From NCBI RefSeq assembly GCF_002967715.1, contig NZ_PUIA01000057.1, positions 372,001 through 436,000 on the forward strand: 64,000 nt of DNA, given 5' to 3'. The notes beneath the pieces were generated by a model, which saw only the letters and a program-made list of their open reading frames with translations, searched no databases and was not told the origin of the DNA. The translations under genes and the position numbers were made by a program. Shown here in pieces: positions 19,764 to 28,989 of the stretch. Source of the DNA: Blastopirellula marina. Its GTDB lineage: Bacteria; Planctomycetota; Planctomycetia; Pirellulales; Pirellulaceae. How positions within the stretch are numbered: the stretch's first letter is position 1; each line of letters starts with the position of its first letter.

Positions 19764-20234
19764 TCAGTCCTCTAGTTCAAACGTAAATATGTTCTCACCG
19801 CCGTCGACGACCTCGGCGGTGAGTTCGCTCGTTTCGTGCTTGCTGTACTTTTTGGGTACTAAGTGTTTAGGTGTCCCACTCAAGGCGCGATTCATCTCGC
19901 GCATGGCCTTTGAGTACTCTTCGGGGCTGACCTGCTCGGGGTCAGGCAAAGCTAGAACTTCCAGCTTGCGAATTGCCACCGTGTACTTCCCGGGGATAAC
20001 GCCATCCCCAGGCTCGTACGTCCACAACGTGACTTCGCCCTGTTTGTCCGTATTGCCCACGGCACCCCGTATCTCGGCACTACCGAATGTAACGGTAGCA
20101 CCTTCGACGGGCTTTCCTTCATACATGACGATTGCCTTGACCGGTACACGCTTAGGCAAGCCGGAATCGTCTGATGCGGAACAGCCAATAGCACAAACCG
20201 CAGCAACAATCGCTGCGCAGATCAATCGAAGCAT
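19764..20234 (-). CDS. Small lipoprotein paired with DUF1559 copy 4
   Basis: A 156-residue protein whose signal peptide MLRLICAAIVAAVCAIGC ends in a lipobox with cysteine 18. The mature part has VPVKAIVMYEGKPVEGATVTFG and NTDKQGEVTLWTYEPGDGVIPGKYTVAI, the same beta-sandwich pattern as the other three lipoproteins, and LVPKKYSKHETSELTAEV near the end. It lies 26 bases downstream of DUF1559 copy 4 on the minus strand, so the two are almost certainly co-transcribed. It is slightly longer than its paralogues because of an inserted segment around residues 90-115. Confidence 0.85.
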   Translation of the reverse strand: MLRLICAAIVAAVCAIGCSASDDSGLPKRVPVKAIVMYEGKPVEGATVTFGSAEIRGAVGNTDKQGEVTLWTYEPGDGVIPGKYTVAIRKLEVLALPDPEQVSPEEYSKAMREMNRALSGTPKHLVPKKYSKHETSELTAEVVDGGENIFTFELED

Positions 20235-20260
20235 GAGCGAACTCTTGGGTGACTAACAGG

Positions 20261-21304
20261 CTAGAGGGACGGGACTTCACCACCATTGATCGAGCCCAGC
20301 GCCCCCCACACACCGTAGGGGCTGGGACCGGTTGTGACTTCCGTGGCAGTCGGATCTCCGGAATCGATAGTATCTGGCACGAATTGAGTCGAGCCGTCAG
20401 CACGGCCGCAGATGACTCCGCCTGGGTGAAAACTACTGGGAGTCCAAATCCCCCAAGTCCCGTCGTTATGGGCAATGGTACACCGTGGCGAATTGGGAGG
20501 TAGCACGGTGCTGAAACCGGTGAAGAATGACCTCCCTTCTGCCCAGCGACTACCAGGGGCGCGGTGCACGTACGACTCTGCCGTGACTCCCACGGCTGGG
20601 TCGACTTGACCATTCACCCCTCGGGCCGCCCAGCAGTCGGCGGGGCTCGATGGGTTCGTGTTGATACCTGGCGTGACGGCGACGTTCCCTTTCATGGTGC
20701 GCGTTACCTCATTCGGACCAACCACCACTTCACTCAAGGCCAAGGTGTTGCTCGTCCCATCAACGATGTCTTTGAACGACAGATTTACCTGGGTGATAAA
20801 CATGCCTCGCTTGGTCGAACTGTCGGTATGATTGTTGCGGACGCTGTCTCCCATGCAAAAGTGATAGCTCCGCGGTTTTCGACCATTAACGCCAGCCCGA
20901 GACTGCCAATAGGGATCAGACGGACACAGCAGTTCTGGAATCAATGTATTTTGCTCGGCGGGGTTCCAGTCGGACGCCCCAAAGGCCGGACTTGCGCCGG
21001 ATGCATTATCCCAAACGGCCGTTTGTTCAATGTACGGAAGCAACGCAACAAATCCGCTTGGACGCGAAGGAGTCACCTGCATCTGCAGCGCCGGAAACGC
21101 ACCGTGGGTGTCGTGATAATTATGCAGCGCCAGTCCGACTTGTTTCATTCGGTTTGAACACTGCATCCGCCGAGCTGATTCACGTGCTTGTTGAACCGCT
21201 GGCAAGAGCAGTGCGACGAGTACACCGATGATCGCGATCACGACCAGAAGTTCTACCAATGTGAATGCAGCGCGGCGCGAGGAGTTTTGCGAAATAACAA
21301 CCAT
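20261..21304 (-). CDS. DUF1559 protein with prepilin-type N-terminus (copy 4)
   Basis: A 347-residue DUF1559 protein on the minus strand. The ATG at 21304 gives the leader [22 protein letters not shown], with alanine instead of the usual glycine before the cleavage phenylalanine. In type IV prepilins glycine at that position is strongly preferred, alanine is tolerated. The family motifs [29 protein letters not shown] and [19 protein letters not shown] are present; the last has T in place of the usual V. A lipoprotein gene follows directly. Confidence 0.92.
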   Translation of the reverse strand: MVVISQNSSRRAAFTLVELLVVIAIIGVLVALLLPAVQQARESARRMQCSNRMKQVGLALHNYHDTHGAFPALQMQVTPSRPSGFVALLPYIEQTAVWDNASGASPAFGASDWNPAEQNTLIPELLCPSDPYWQSRAGVNGRKPRSYHFCMGDSVRNNHTDSSTKRGMFITQVNLSFKDIVDGTSNTLALSEVVVGPNEVTRTMKGNVAVTPGINTNPSSPADCWAARGVNGQVDPAVGVTAESYVHRAPGSRWAEGRSFFTGFSTVLPPNSPRCTIAHNDGTWGIWTPSSFHPGGVICGRADGSTQFVPDTIDSGDPTATEVTTGPSPYGVWGALGSINGGEVPSL

Positions 21305-21599
21305 GAGCAGACTCTCGTTTTCTGAAGGAGGGAAGAGCAGCGAGAGAAACGACTGAGTTGCCAACGTAGAGCGAAGCGAATCAAGCCTTGCCTGACAGGA
21401 CAAGGCCTATCCTTTTTCGCTTTTATATATTTCTTTTATGTGGTTTCGTCAAGGAAATTAATAGCTGCGAAAAGATTCGCAATACAAACTACGATGCGAC
21501 AGAAGCCGTCATGTGAATCTGATATAAACAAATTGAGTTTGCTATGTTGCCGCAGGGATCGCGGTCGGCTTTACCCTTTCTAACCTGTGGAGTAACACC

Positions 21600-22388
21600 A
21601 TGCGCTGTCTCGCCTTGTCCCTTGCGATCCTGGCCCTGACCACTTCCATCGCTAACGCCGAAGTCAAAACCAAGGTCATCCAGTACCAGGTCGGCGATAA
21701 AACGTTCGACGGATATCTTGCCTACGACGACGCCGTCGAAGGTCCGCGGCCTGGGGTGGTTGTCTTTCATGAATGGTGGGGGCTGAACGACTACGCCAAG
21801 AAACGAACGGAGATGCTGGCCGAGCTTGGCTATGTTGCTTTCGCCGCCGACATGTATGGCGATGGCAAGTTCGTGGAGCACCCCAAAGACGCCGGTCAAA
21901 TGGCTGGCACGGTTCGCGCCAATGTCGACCAGTGGCAGAAGCGAGCCGTTGCCGCGCTCGATGTCCTGAAGAAGCAGCCACAGTGCAATGCCGCCAAGAT
22001 CGCCGCGATCGGATACTGTTTCGGTGGTTCGACTGCATTACAGCTAGGCTACACCGGTGCCGATATCGACGCGATCGCCACCTTCCATGCCGCTTTACCA
22101 ACACCGTCCGCAGAACAGGCTAAAGCGATCAAGGCGAAGGTCCTCGTATGTAATGGTGCCGATGACAGTTTCGTTTCCCAGGATTCGATCAACGCATTCC
22201 AGGAGAAACTGAAGGACGCGAATGTCGATCTCAACTTCGTGGCCTTCCCCGGAGCGGTCCACAGCTTCACCGTCGAAGACGCCGGCAAACACGGCAACCC
22301 AGGCATGCAGTACAACAAGGAAGCCGACGAGAAGTCGTGGACCTTGTTGCTGGAACTGCTTAAGAGTGAATTGGGAACCGGCAAGTAA
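21600..22388 (+). CDS. Secreted dienelactone hydrolase family protein
   Basis: A 262-residue alpha/beta hydrolase with a signal peptide (MRCLALSLAILALTTSIANA). The nucleophile elbow is GYCFGGS near residue 140, with cysteine as nucleophile as in dienelactone hydrolase; the acid is in NGADDSFV and the histidine in FPGAVHSFT. The residues FHEWWGLNDY match the family's oxyanion-loop region. Classical members open dienelactones in chloroaromatic degradation, but exported members such as this act on unknown esters or lactones. The gene is single and converges on the glycosidase gene. Confidence 0.9.
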   Translation: MRCLALSLAILALTTSIANAEVKTKVIQYQVGDKTFDGYLAYDDAVEGPRPGVVVFHEWWGLNDYAKKRTEMLAELGYVAFAADMYGDGKFVEHPKDAGQMAGTVRANVDQWQKRAVAALDVLKKQPQCNAAKIAAIGYCFGGSTALQLGYTGADIDAIATFHAALPTPSAEQAKAIKAKVLVCNGADDSFVSQDSINAFQEKLKDANVDLNFVAFPGAVHSFTVEDAGKHGNPGMQYNKEADEKSWTLLLELLKSELGTGK

Positions 22389-22394
22389 AGCGAA

Positions 22395-23486
22395 TCACTT
22401 GGAACCCTCAGGAGCACCCTGGCGAAAACGCTCTAGCCACTTCGCCAGGATCGCTCCCTGCATGGTACCGGCCTTTTCATATTCCTCTTGGGTGGTCCCC
22501 CAATAAAAACTGGTGACCCCATCGGTGATGGGCCTGGCTTCAGCAAGAAACTGCTCGGCCTCTTCTAGCGAACATTTCAAGGGAAAGAATTCTTCAATCA
22601 CCAGGGGCTTGCCGACATCGTAAACCTTTAATGCTGCGATCGCCTTTTCCACGTTCCCCTTCTCGGGATAGAAATGCACGCTGGCGAAATCGAGTGGCCC
22701 GCCAACTTCCTCGCTGTAGAACAGGGGCTTGGCATTAGGCCACACGTGAGCCCAAGGAATCACTCCCACGGTGATGAGTGTTTGCTGGTCGACTTCGCGA
22801 ATGGCACTTGTTAGCTTCTTCACCCAAGCCGCGGCAATCTCCTTGTTGTCTCTGCCGGCGGCATCGGTCGTGATTCGCTGGACGAAATATTTGCCGCCGA
22901 GTGGTTCCCCGACCAACCATTGATCGGCGTTGGCCCCGCCGCCTAGCACTGGCTCGTTCATCAAGTCGTAGCAGAAGACGGCCGGGCTGTCCTTACAGGT
23001 CTGAGCAACACCCTTCCAGAAGTTAGCCTGAACCTGCCAGCGATCGGCCTCGTTCAACTCGTCGTACCAGGCCGGTACATCTTGCTTGTGATAACACCCT
23101 AGTCCGGTCAGGTTCAGATAGAGCTGCTTTGATTCGGCCAGCTTCACCAGGTCGGCGAGCTTCTTAAGATTCTTCTGGTTGGGTTCGCTGGCCGTTTTCA
23201 TGAACTTGGGAAGCTGCAAGTGCACACGTACGACGTTGGCCCCTAGCGATTTGATCTCGTCGAAATCTTCTTCGATCACCCCCCAGTCATCGTGCCAATA
23301 GTCTTCAATCAGTTTGCCATCGCCGTCGTGATCGTAGTTCACGCCCCAGACATAGAATGCCGCTTCGGTTCCTTGTAAATGAAAATCTTTGCCGTCTTGC
23401 GACAGAACCACCTTGGGAAAATGGTGTTCTGCTCTAATCGAAATTGGGAGGAGCAGAGTCAATAAAAATGCCAATCGAGATGCCAT
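22395..23486 (-). CDS. Secreted glycoside hydrolase family 5-like protein
   Basis: A 363-residue protein with a signal peptide (MASRLAFLLTLLLPISIRA). It has the TIM-barrel signatures of GH5-type retaining glycosidases: an early strand VWGVNYD and LGANVVRVHLQLP, the acid/base glutamate in CYDLMNEPVLGG near residue 177, and a probable nucleophile in PLVIEEFFPL near residue 296. It should act on a beta-linked glycan outside the cytoplasm; the substrate (mannan or glucan type) is not readable. Planctomycetes often carry such genes for algal polysaccharides. Confidence 0.82.
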   Translation of the reverse strand: MASRLAFLLTLLLPISIRAEHHFPKVVLSQDGKDFHLQGTEAAFYVWGVNYDHDGDGKLIEDYWHDDWGVIEEDFDEIKSLGANVVRVHLQLPKFMKTASEPNQKNLKKLADLVKLAESKQLYLNLTGLGCYHKQDVPAWYDELNEADRWQVQANFWKGVAQTCKDSPAVFCYDLMNEPVLGGGANADQWLVGEPLGGKYFVQRITTDAAGRDNKEIAAAWVKKLTSAIREVDQQTLITVGVIPWAHVWPNAKPLFYSEEVGGPLDFASVHFYPEKGNVEKAIAALKVYDVGKPLVIEEFFPLKCSLEEAEQFLAEARPITDGVTSFYWGTTQEEYEKAGTMQGAILAKWLERFRQGAPEGSK

Positions 23487-23816
23487 GAGAGTGTCCAGGT
23501 ATAAAAAGCGAAGGAGATTAGTTTCTATGCGGTTACCCCCTAAGTTGACTCGTCATGCGCGACTGAGTCAAACACTAGTGGAGGCCTCTGTTTTTAAGTC
23601 AAAAGATCACAGAGAAAGTTGCTAATCAAAATCATGCCTTTTCACAAATCTTAGACTCGCCACAGACATACCAAGTTGAGTAAACTACCCATCGACAATC
23701 ATTGATCAATAAGTCGGGTTATGTAATTGGAAAACAAGCCCCTGTCTTCAGTGATACGAATCCGATTAGCTTCCCCATCTGAATTCCACTATTAGACTGA
23801 GGTCAAGGTCGCCGTT
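23487..23816. other. Divergent intergenic region
   Basis: No gene is seen. It must contain the promoters of the glycosidase (minus) and the orphan gene at 23817 (plus). It is AT-rich between 23590 and 23790, with no recognised binding site. Confidence 0.4.
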
Positions 23817-24965
23817 ATGTCAGGATTTGACGACAAAAAGCAGCTTCGATCGCGAGGGCTACGACAAACTCGGCCGAACGAAAGTCCCACGAGCCCGAAA
23901 CAAAACGGCAAAGCGGGTAACGATGCTTCAAACAAGCTCAACGAAGCTGGCGTGAATGTTAAGAAGAGCTTAGATGCCTTTCTATTTCGTTTTGTTGCTG
24001 ACCCCACGACCTTTCATATCCCAATCACCATTAACTACGGAGAGAAACACTACAAGCATCCGATCGACGGCAAAGACTACACCTTAAAATATGCAAACGG
24101 AATCCGTGACTGGCGAATCCATAATAAGAACATCATCGTCCAGGCTCTCTTACAAAAAAAGCTCTGGACGGATATTTGGGACGATTACAGTCGGCAGTAT
24201 TTAACTTACAACGCCTCGCTGAACGTTTCCAATAAGTCTGCAGGGAAACATACATTCACGCCTGGCAAAAAGCGGTCGGCTAAAGAAGTCATCAAAACCC
24301 AAGGCGGCAAAGCGTTGATGAGAACCCAAGCGGGACAACAACTCAAGGACGCTGCTTCCGAATTCATAAACACGTTTTGCAGCGAAACGGTACAGCTATG
24401 GGATAACGGCGATATGTTCCTAATGGTACCGGTAGCTTCCGTCCTGTTTAGTGGTGCGATTTTGGCAGGAACGGTCGACTTGGCCCAGCGAACAGGCAAC
24501 GACACCTTGGCAATGCTGCCGCAAGCGGTCTATGACGGTGCTTTCTCCAATGTCTATCATGTGGGCGATTTTCAGATCAAGAACCATGGCTTGGAGTGGC
24601 AGCCATCCAAAGGTACCTGGAAGGTAGATTGGTCACTAGGAACCCATTGGAATTTAGCAAAGGACTTGACCCTAAAGTCAGACGTAAATCTTATAGCATC
24701 GGATGCGACATGGCGTACGAAGGCACGAGTCGGAGGAAAAGGTCGACTGGAACTCACAAAGAAGGTTGATATACCTATTTTTGATTCAACATCTATCTAC
24801 AGTGAGTTTCTACCGCAAGGAGAAGCTAATATCGGAATCGCGGGACATAGCGACTTTGAGTTACTTGGCAACCAAATGACCTTTTCAGCAGGTCTGCAAA
24901 GCTCAGTCCGAACAGGAGAGCGGCACCTCAACTTCAGCCTATCCATTAAGACAGGTGGACCTTAA
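23817..24965 (+). CDS. Orphan protein of unknown function
   Basis: A 382-residue protein that I do not recognise. Residues 1-45 are polar and probably disordered (rich in K, N, S, P). Residues 50-140 contain aromatic segments (TFHIPITINYG, IRDWRIHNKN, WTDIWDDYSRQYLTYNASL). Around 205-225 there is one hydrophobic stretch (MFLMVPVASVLFSGAILAG). The last 150 residues alternate polar and hydrophobic residues in many short strands (WKVDWSLGTHWN, TFSAGLQSSVRTGERHLNFSLSI), as in beta-barrel proteins, yet there is no signal peptide. It sits alone, and its AT-richer codons suggest it may be acquired. ORF confidence is good; function is open. Confidence 0.7.
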   Translation: MSGFDDKKQLRSRGLRQTRPNESPTSPKQNGKAGNDASNKLNEAGVNVKKSLDAFLFRFVADPTTFHIPITINYGEKHYKHPIDGKDYTLKYANGIRDWRIHNKNIIVQALLQKKLWTDIWDDYSRQYLTYNASLNVSNKSAGKHTFTPGKKRSAKEVIKTQGGKALMRTQAGQQLKDAASEFINTFCSETVQLWDNGDMFLMVPVASVLFSGAILAGTVDLAQRTGNDTLAMLPQAVYDGAFSNVYHVGDFQIKNHGLEWQPSKGTWKVDWSLGTHWNLAKDLTLKSDVNLIASDATWRTKARVGGKGRLELTKKVDIPIFDSTSIYSEFLPQGEANIGIAGHSDFELLGNQMTFSAGLQSSVRTGERHLNFSLSIKTGGP

Positions 24966-25112
24966 ACAGCTCTCATGGCCAACAAATAGCAGAATGCCTG
25001 AAATAAGAACTGTAGGAATGGTCGTGTAGGCCACCGTGACGCTACAGATCTTCTCTCGAATTGCTCGAAGCCAGAACCGTCTTCAGCCAGCGCACGCTTT
25101 CCCAAGCCTCTT

Positions 25113-25151
25113 CAAAATAAAACAGGCGACCCGTTTCCAGGCCGCCTGTTT
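25113..25151 (-). terminator. Rho-independent terminator of glgX
   Basis: Stem AAACAGGCG / CGCCTGTTT (9 bp, 14-base loop). Read on the minus strand it is followed by TTATTTTG, 27 bases beyond the glgX stop codon. Confidence 0.8.
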
Positions 25152-25177
25152 CGATCGTCTTGTAGTTCTCCGCGAAC

Positions 25178-27265
25178 TTATCGCGAAGCCACGTAAATCC
25201 GCACGCTACGTTCCGGCATGACAAACTTGCCGGCTGCTGGCGGACGCGGGCCGTTGAGGTCTGGGTAGACGTCGCTTGGCGAAGTGGCTGCCGTGTCGAC
25301 AAACATTCGCCAGCTAGTTCCCTTCGCCACTGGTGGCAGGATGAACTGCTGTGGCGAAGCACTTCCGTTCATCAGAAGCAGGACATCGCGACCAATGTTC
25401 TCTGGGTCGTTGTCCTTTTGCGGTGCTGCGAACAAGCAGGTCAGCATTGAGTCGCCGCTATCCCAATCGACAGCGGTACCCAGGTTGTTGTACCAGTTGA
25501 CGTCATACAATCCTCGACGACCCGTCGGGAATCCACCCAGGAAGTGCTTTTGACGCACGGTAGGCTGATCACGACGGAATGCGACCAATGCGCGGACGAA
25601 GCGACGCATCTCGTCGTTCTTCTTAACCAGCGACCAGTCGAGCCACGAGATTTCGTTGTCTTGGCAGTAGGCATTGTTGTTACCGTGCTGCGTACGACGA
25701 ACTTCGTCACCCATCAGAATCATCGGCACGCCTTGTGACATCAGCAGAGTGCAGAACATATTCTTGATCTGCTGACGGCGAAGCTTCTCGATGCTCGTTC
25801 GCTTGGTCGGACCTTCCACACCATAGTTGTAACTCAGGTTGTGGTTGTCGCCGTCGCGGTTGCCTTCACCATTCGCTTCGTTGTGCTTGTGGTTGTACGA
25901 CACAAGGTCGTTCATTGGGAAGCCATCGTGCGAGGTGATGAAATTAATGCTGTGGTACGGCTGACGGCCGCCGGCCTGGTATAGGTCGCTGGAACCAGCC
26001 AGACGGGTGGCAAGCGCCCCGAGCTTGTGAGGTTCCCCCTTCCAAAAGCTGCGGATGTCGTCGCGGTACCGGCCGTTCCATTCCGCCCAACGCAAGTTGG
26101 CGAACGATCCAACCTGGTAAGCACCGGCGGCGTCCCAAGCTTCGGCAATGATCTTGGTATCGGCCAGCATCGGGTCTTCAGCAATCGCTTCGACCAGCGG
26201 CGGGTTGGCCACGAGGTTACCTTGTCGATCGCGGCTGAGAATCGATGCGAGATCGAAACGGAAGCCGTCGACGTGGTAGTTGTGCACCCAGTGACGCAGG
26301 CTGTTAAAGATCATCTCACGAACGATCGGGTGATTACCGTTGACCGTATTACCGCAGCCAGAGTAGTTCTTATACTCGCGACCGCCGTTGGCCAGCATGT
26401 AATAGACCTGATTCTCGAGCCCCTTGAAGCTGAGGATCGGCCCCTTCTCGTTCCCTTCGCAGGTATGGTTGTAAACAACGTCGAGGATGACCTCGATGCC
26501 GGCCTGGTGGAGGGCCTTGACCATTTCCTTGAATTCACGAACCTGACCGCCTGGCGTCTTGCTTGCCGCGTACCCACGATGTGGCGCGAAGAAAGCCATG
26601 GAGTCGTAACCCCAATAGTTGCCGCGGGTCGGCGTCTTCCCGGTCATCATGTCCATGATGGGGAACTCGTGGATCGGCATCAGCTCGACCGCGGTCACCC
26701 CCAAGGACTTGAGATACGGGATCTTCTCGATCACGCCACGATACGTGCCTGGGTGCTCCACGCCGCTCGATTCGTGCGCGGTGAACCCTTTGACGTGCAT
26801 CTCGTAGATGATCGATTCACTGAGGTCCCGCTTCAGGTGGCGGTCCCCTTCCCAGTTGAAGCTTTCGTCGACCACCACGCACTTGGGCGGACGGATGATA
26901 CCGTCGTCAGCCGACTGGAAGGTTCCAGCCAGCGCTTTGGCGTAAGGGTCGATCAGCCGGGCACGACCGTCGAAGAGCATGCCTTCGTCGGGGTTGTACG
27001 GCCCTTCGGCTTGAAAGTGATAGAGCTGACCAGCCGACAGGCCTGGAATAAAGATACTCCAGATATCTCCCCATCGATCGGTCTCGCGATCGAAGTCAAT
27101 GATTTCGCTTGGTTCGCGATCATCGACGTTTTTGTAAAGCAATAGTCGCATCGCCGTGGCGGATCGGCTGAATACAACAAACCGTACGCCGCGTTCGTGC
27201 AGGATGGCTCCATAAGGAAGCACGTGACTAAATTGCAGCTCCGGATGCGGATGAACCATAAGCAT
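25178..27265 (-). CDS. glgX: Glycogen debranching enzyme GlgX (isoamylase type)
   Basis: A 695-residue GH13 enzyme that hydrolyses alpha-1,6 branches in glycogen, of normal family length. The N-terminal CBM48/isoamylase domain occupies about residues 10-110. The catalytic barrel follows, with VDGFRFDLAS (nucleophile aspartate near residue 338), IIAEAWDAAG (acid/base glutamate near 375) and ITSHDGFPMNDL (the conserved HD). The conserved region I is VVYNHTCEGNE. The C-terminal beta domain ends in RSVRIYVASR. The first codons read MLMVHPHPELQF; an ATG two codons later is equally possible. Single gene with its own terminator. Confidence 0.95.
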   Translation of the reverse strand: MLMVHPHPELQFSHVLPYGAILHERGVRFVVFSRSATAMRLLLYKNVDDREPSEIIDFDRETDRWGDIWSIFIPGLSAGQLYHFQAEGPYNPDEGMLFDGRARLIDPYAKALAGTFQSADDGIIRPPKCVVVDESFNWEGDRHLKRDLSESIIYEMHVKGFTAHESSGVEHPGTYRGVIEKIPYLKSLGVTAVELMPIHEFPIMDMMTGKTPTRGNYWGYDSMAFFAPHRGYAASKTPGGQVREFKEMVKALHQAGIEVILDVVYNHTCEGNEKGPILSFKGLENQVYYMLANGGREYKNYSGCGNTVNGNHPIVREMIFNSLRHWVHNYHVDGFRFDLASILSRDRQGNLVANPPLVEAIAEDPMLADTKIIAEAWDAAGAYQVGSFANLRWAEWNGRYRDDIRSFWKGEPHKLGALATRLAGSSDLYQAGGRQPYHSINFITSHDGFPMNDLVSYNHKHNEANGEGNRDGDNHNLSYNYGVEGPTKRTSIEKLRRQQIKNMFCTLLMSQGVPMILMGDEVRRTQHGNNNAYCQDNEISWLDWSLVKKNDEMRRFVRALVAFRRDQPTVRQKHFLGGFPTGRRGLYDVNWYNNLGTAVDWDSGDSMLTCLFAAPQKDNDPENIGRDVLLLMNGSASPQQFILPPVAKGTSWRMFVDTAATSPSDVYPDLNGPRPPAAGKFVMPERSVRIYVASR

Positions 27266-27473
27266 AGGCGACTGTCCGATCTAACCTCCTAAGACCTCGA
27301 TTGAATGATAGTGCTGAAACACTACCACCCAATTCGCAGCAGACCGGAGAAGACGCCCCTCCTAAAACCAATTTTTTTTCTTCAAAACACGTGATGCATC
27401 ATCTGGCGAAATAATAGCTTAGGGCTAAGGCGTAGGTCCTGCGTAGAGTTTACTGATTCGAAGGAGTTCAACC

Positions 27474-27514
27474 TGCCGACGGCGTCATCTGGGATGACTA
27501 AGAATGCGTCGGCA
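27474..27514. other. Nested inverted repeat (possible structured RNA or terminator)
   Basis: Outer arms TGCCGACG / CGTCGGCA enclose an inner hairpin GTCATC-tgg-GATGAC. This gives two stacked stems of 8 and 6 bp with an internal loop. No T-run follows on the plus strand. Confidence 0.5.
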
Positions 27515-27796
27515 ATCAGTCTCCCCGGATTGTCCGCGTTAACCGCAATGTTCGGGCCAATGGGAAAGGGAAATCGGAGCCGCCTATGATTATTCTTCCC
27601 ATTTCACCGATTTTGCCGGTCTATTTTAATCATTCAGTAAGCCCCAGTTGAACACGGCCCCCTCTCTAGATGCTAGTCGCCGAGCAAATAATGCCCAAAT
27701 CCTTGGCATACCTCCTCGGCAAAGAATTTCCGGAAATCTTTCACACGAGAGCCCTTCGTACTACCTAAGGGTATGGGTAGGGAAGCTTGTACCAAT

Positions 27797-27842
27797 TTCG
27801 CCCCTCACCCTAACCGTCTCCCCATAGGGGCGAGGGGACGAG
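27797..27842. repeat. CCCCTCACC...GGGGCGAGGGG palindromic repeat
   Basis: CCCCTCACCCTAACCGTCTCCCC and ATAGGGGCGAGGGG form a GC-rich hairpin typical of REP-like intergenic repeats. A related sequence lies at 13733-13782. Confidence 0.5.
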
Positions 27843-27927
27843 AAAGCGGGTGCGTTGACAATCCTGGCAGTGGGGTCGAAAATCGTCGTTTCTGGATGCT
27901 AAACCCCCGTTTCGATTGACAATCATA

Positions 27928-28989
27928 ATGGCAAAAGCCACCTACAAAGATGCCGGCGTCGACCTAGACGTTTACGCAGAATCGATGTCCCGTCTTCCCC
28001 GGTTGGTAAAGCGGACGTTCTCGCCGCGGGTAATGCAGTTAGACGGCGGTTTCGCAGGGCTTTTCAAGCTCGACTTCGACAACGCCCTGTTTGCTCGGAA
28101 GTACGAAGACCCGGTCCTCATTTCCTGCACCGATGGTGTAGGCACGAAGATCAAGCTGGCCATCGATAGCGGCAAGCACGATACCGTCGGTATCGACCTG
28201 GTCGCCATGTGCGTTAACGATGCGATCTGCTGTGGTGCCGAACCACTGTTTTTCCTCGACTATATCGCGATGGGGAAAGACGATCCGGAATTGCTGGAGC
28301 AACTGGTCACCGGCATCACCAATGGCTGCGTCGACAGCGACTGCGCCCTGATTGGGGGCGAAACGGCCATCATGCCCGACCTTTATAAGGTGGGCGACTA
28401 CGACATGGCTGGCTTCTGCGTTGGCGTCGCCGACCGCAAGCACCTGATCGACGGCAAGGCGATCGCCGAAGGAGACGTGGTCCTAGGGATCTCTTCCAGC
28501 GGCGTCCATTCCAACGGGTTCAGCCTGGTTCGGAAGGTTGTCTTTGATATCGCTGGTCTCAGCCTGGACGATCACATCGAAGCACTCGGAGCAACGATCG
28601 GCGAAACCTTGCTGACGCCGACCAAGATTTACGTCCAACCGGTTCGTAACGTTCTTTCCCATTACAAAATCAAGAACGTCGTGCATGGCATCGCCCATAT
28701 CACTGGCGGTGGCTTACAGGAAAACCTGGAGCGTATTCTGCCCAAGAATGTCGACGTCGAGATCAAAAAGGGAAGTTGGCCCGACCTACCGGTCTTCCCG
28801 TGGATTCAACAACTGGGTGAAATCGAAGACGCCGAAATGGCTCGCGTCTTCAACATGGGCATTGGCCTGGTCGTGATCGCCAGCAGCTACTACGCCGCCA
28901 GCGTGCAGAAAATGTTGGCCGAAGGAGGCTGCGACGTCTTCGAGATCGGCAAAGTCACCTCAGGCAGTGGCAAGGTCGAGTTGCGTTAA
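27928..28989 (+). CDS. purM: Phosphoribosylformylglycinamidine cyclo-ligase
   Basis: A 353-residue enzyme of purine biosynthesis that closes the imidazole ring of AIR, using ATP. I chose the ATG at 27928 ([20 protein letters not shown]), which matches the conserved YKDAGVD start; an earlier TTG at 27916 is less likely. Family signatures include [10 protein letters not shown], the metal-binding [48 protein letters not shown] and [17 protein letters not shown]. The length is slightly above the usual 345. Its last 30 bases overlap the convergent amidohydrolase gene. Confidence 0.97.
   Translation: MAKATYKDAGVDLDVYAESMSRLPRLVKRTFSPRVMQLDGGFAGLFKLDFDNALFARKYEDPVLISCTDGVGTKIKLAIDSGKHDTVGIDLVAMCVNDAICCGAEPLFFLDYIAMGKDDPELLEQLVTGITNGCVDSDCALIGGETAIMPDLYKVGDYDMAGFCVGVADRKHLIDGKAIAEGDVVLGISSSGVHSNGFSLVRKVVFDIAGLSLDDHIEALGATIGETLLTPTKIYVQPVRNVLSHYKIKNVVHGIAHITGGGLQENLERILPKNVDVEIKKGSWPDLPVFPWIQQLGEIEDAEMARVFNMGIGLVVIASSYYAASVQKMLAEGGCDVFEIGKVTSGSGKVELR

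Larger units (their letters stand above)
27266..27927. other. Long intergenic region with structured elements
   Basis: About 660 bases without a supported gene, upstream of both glgX and purM. It contains a nested hairpin at 27474-27514 and a CCCCTCACC-type palindromic repeat near 27800, each listed separately, and a T-run near 27374. It presumably holds both promoters. I recognise no known riboswitch; a purine-type switch would need the characteristic core, which I do not see. Confidence 0.45.
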
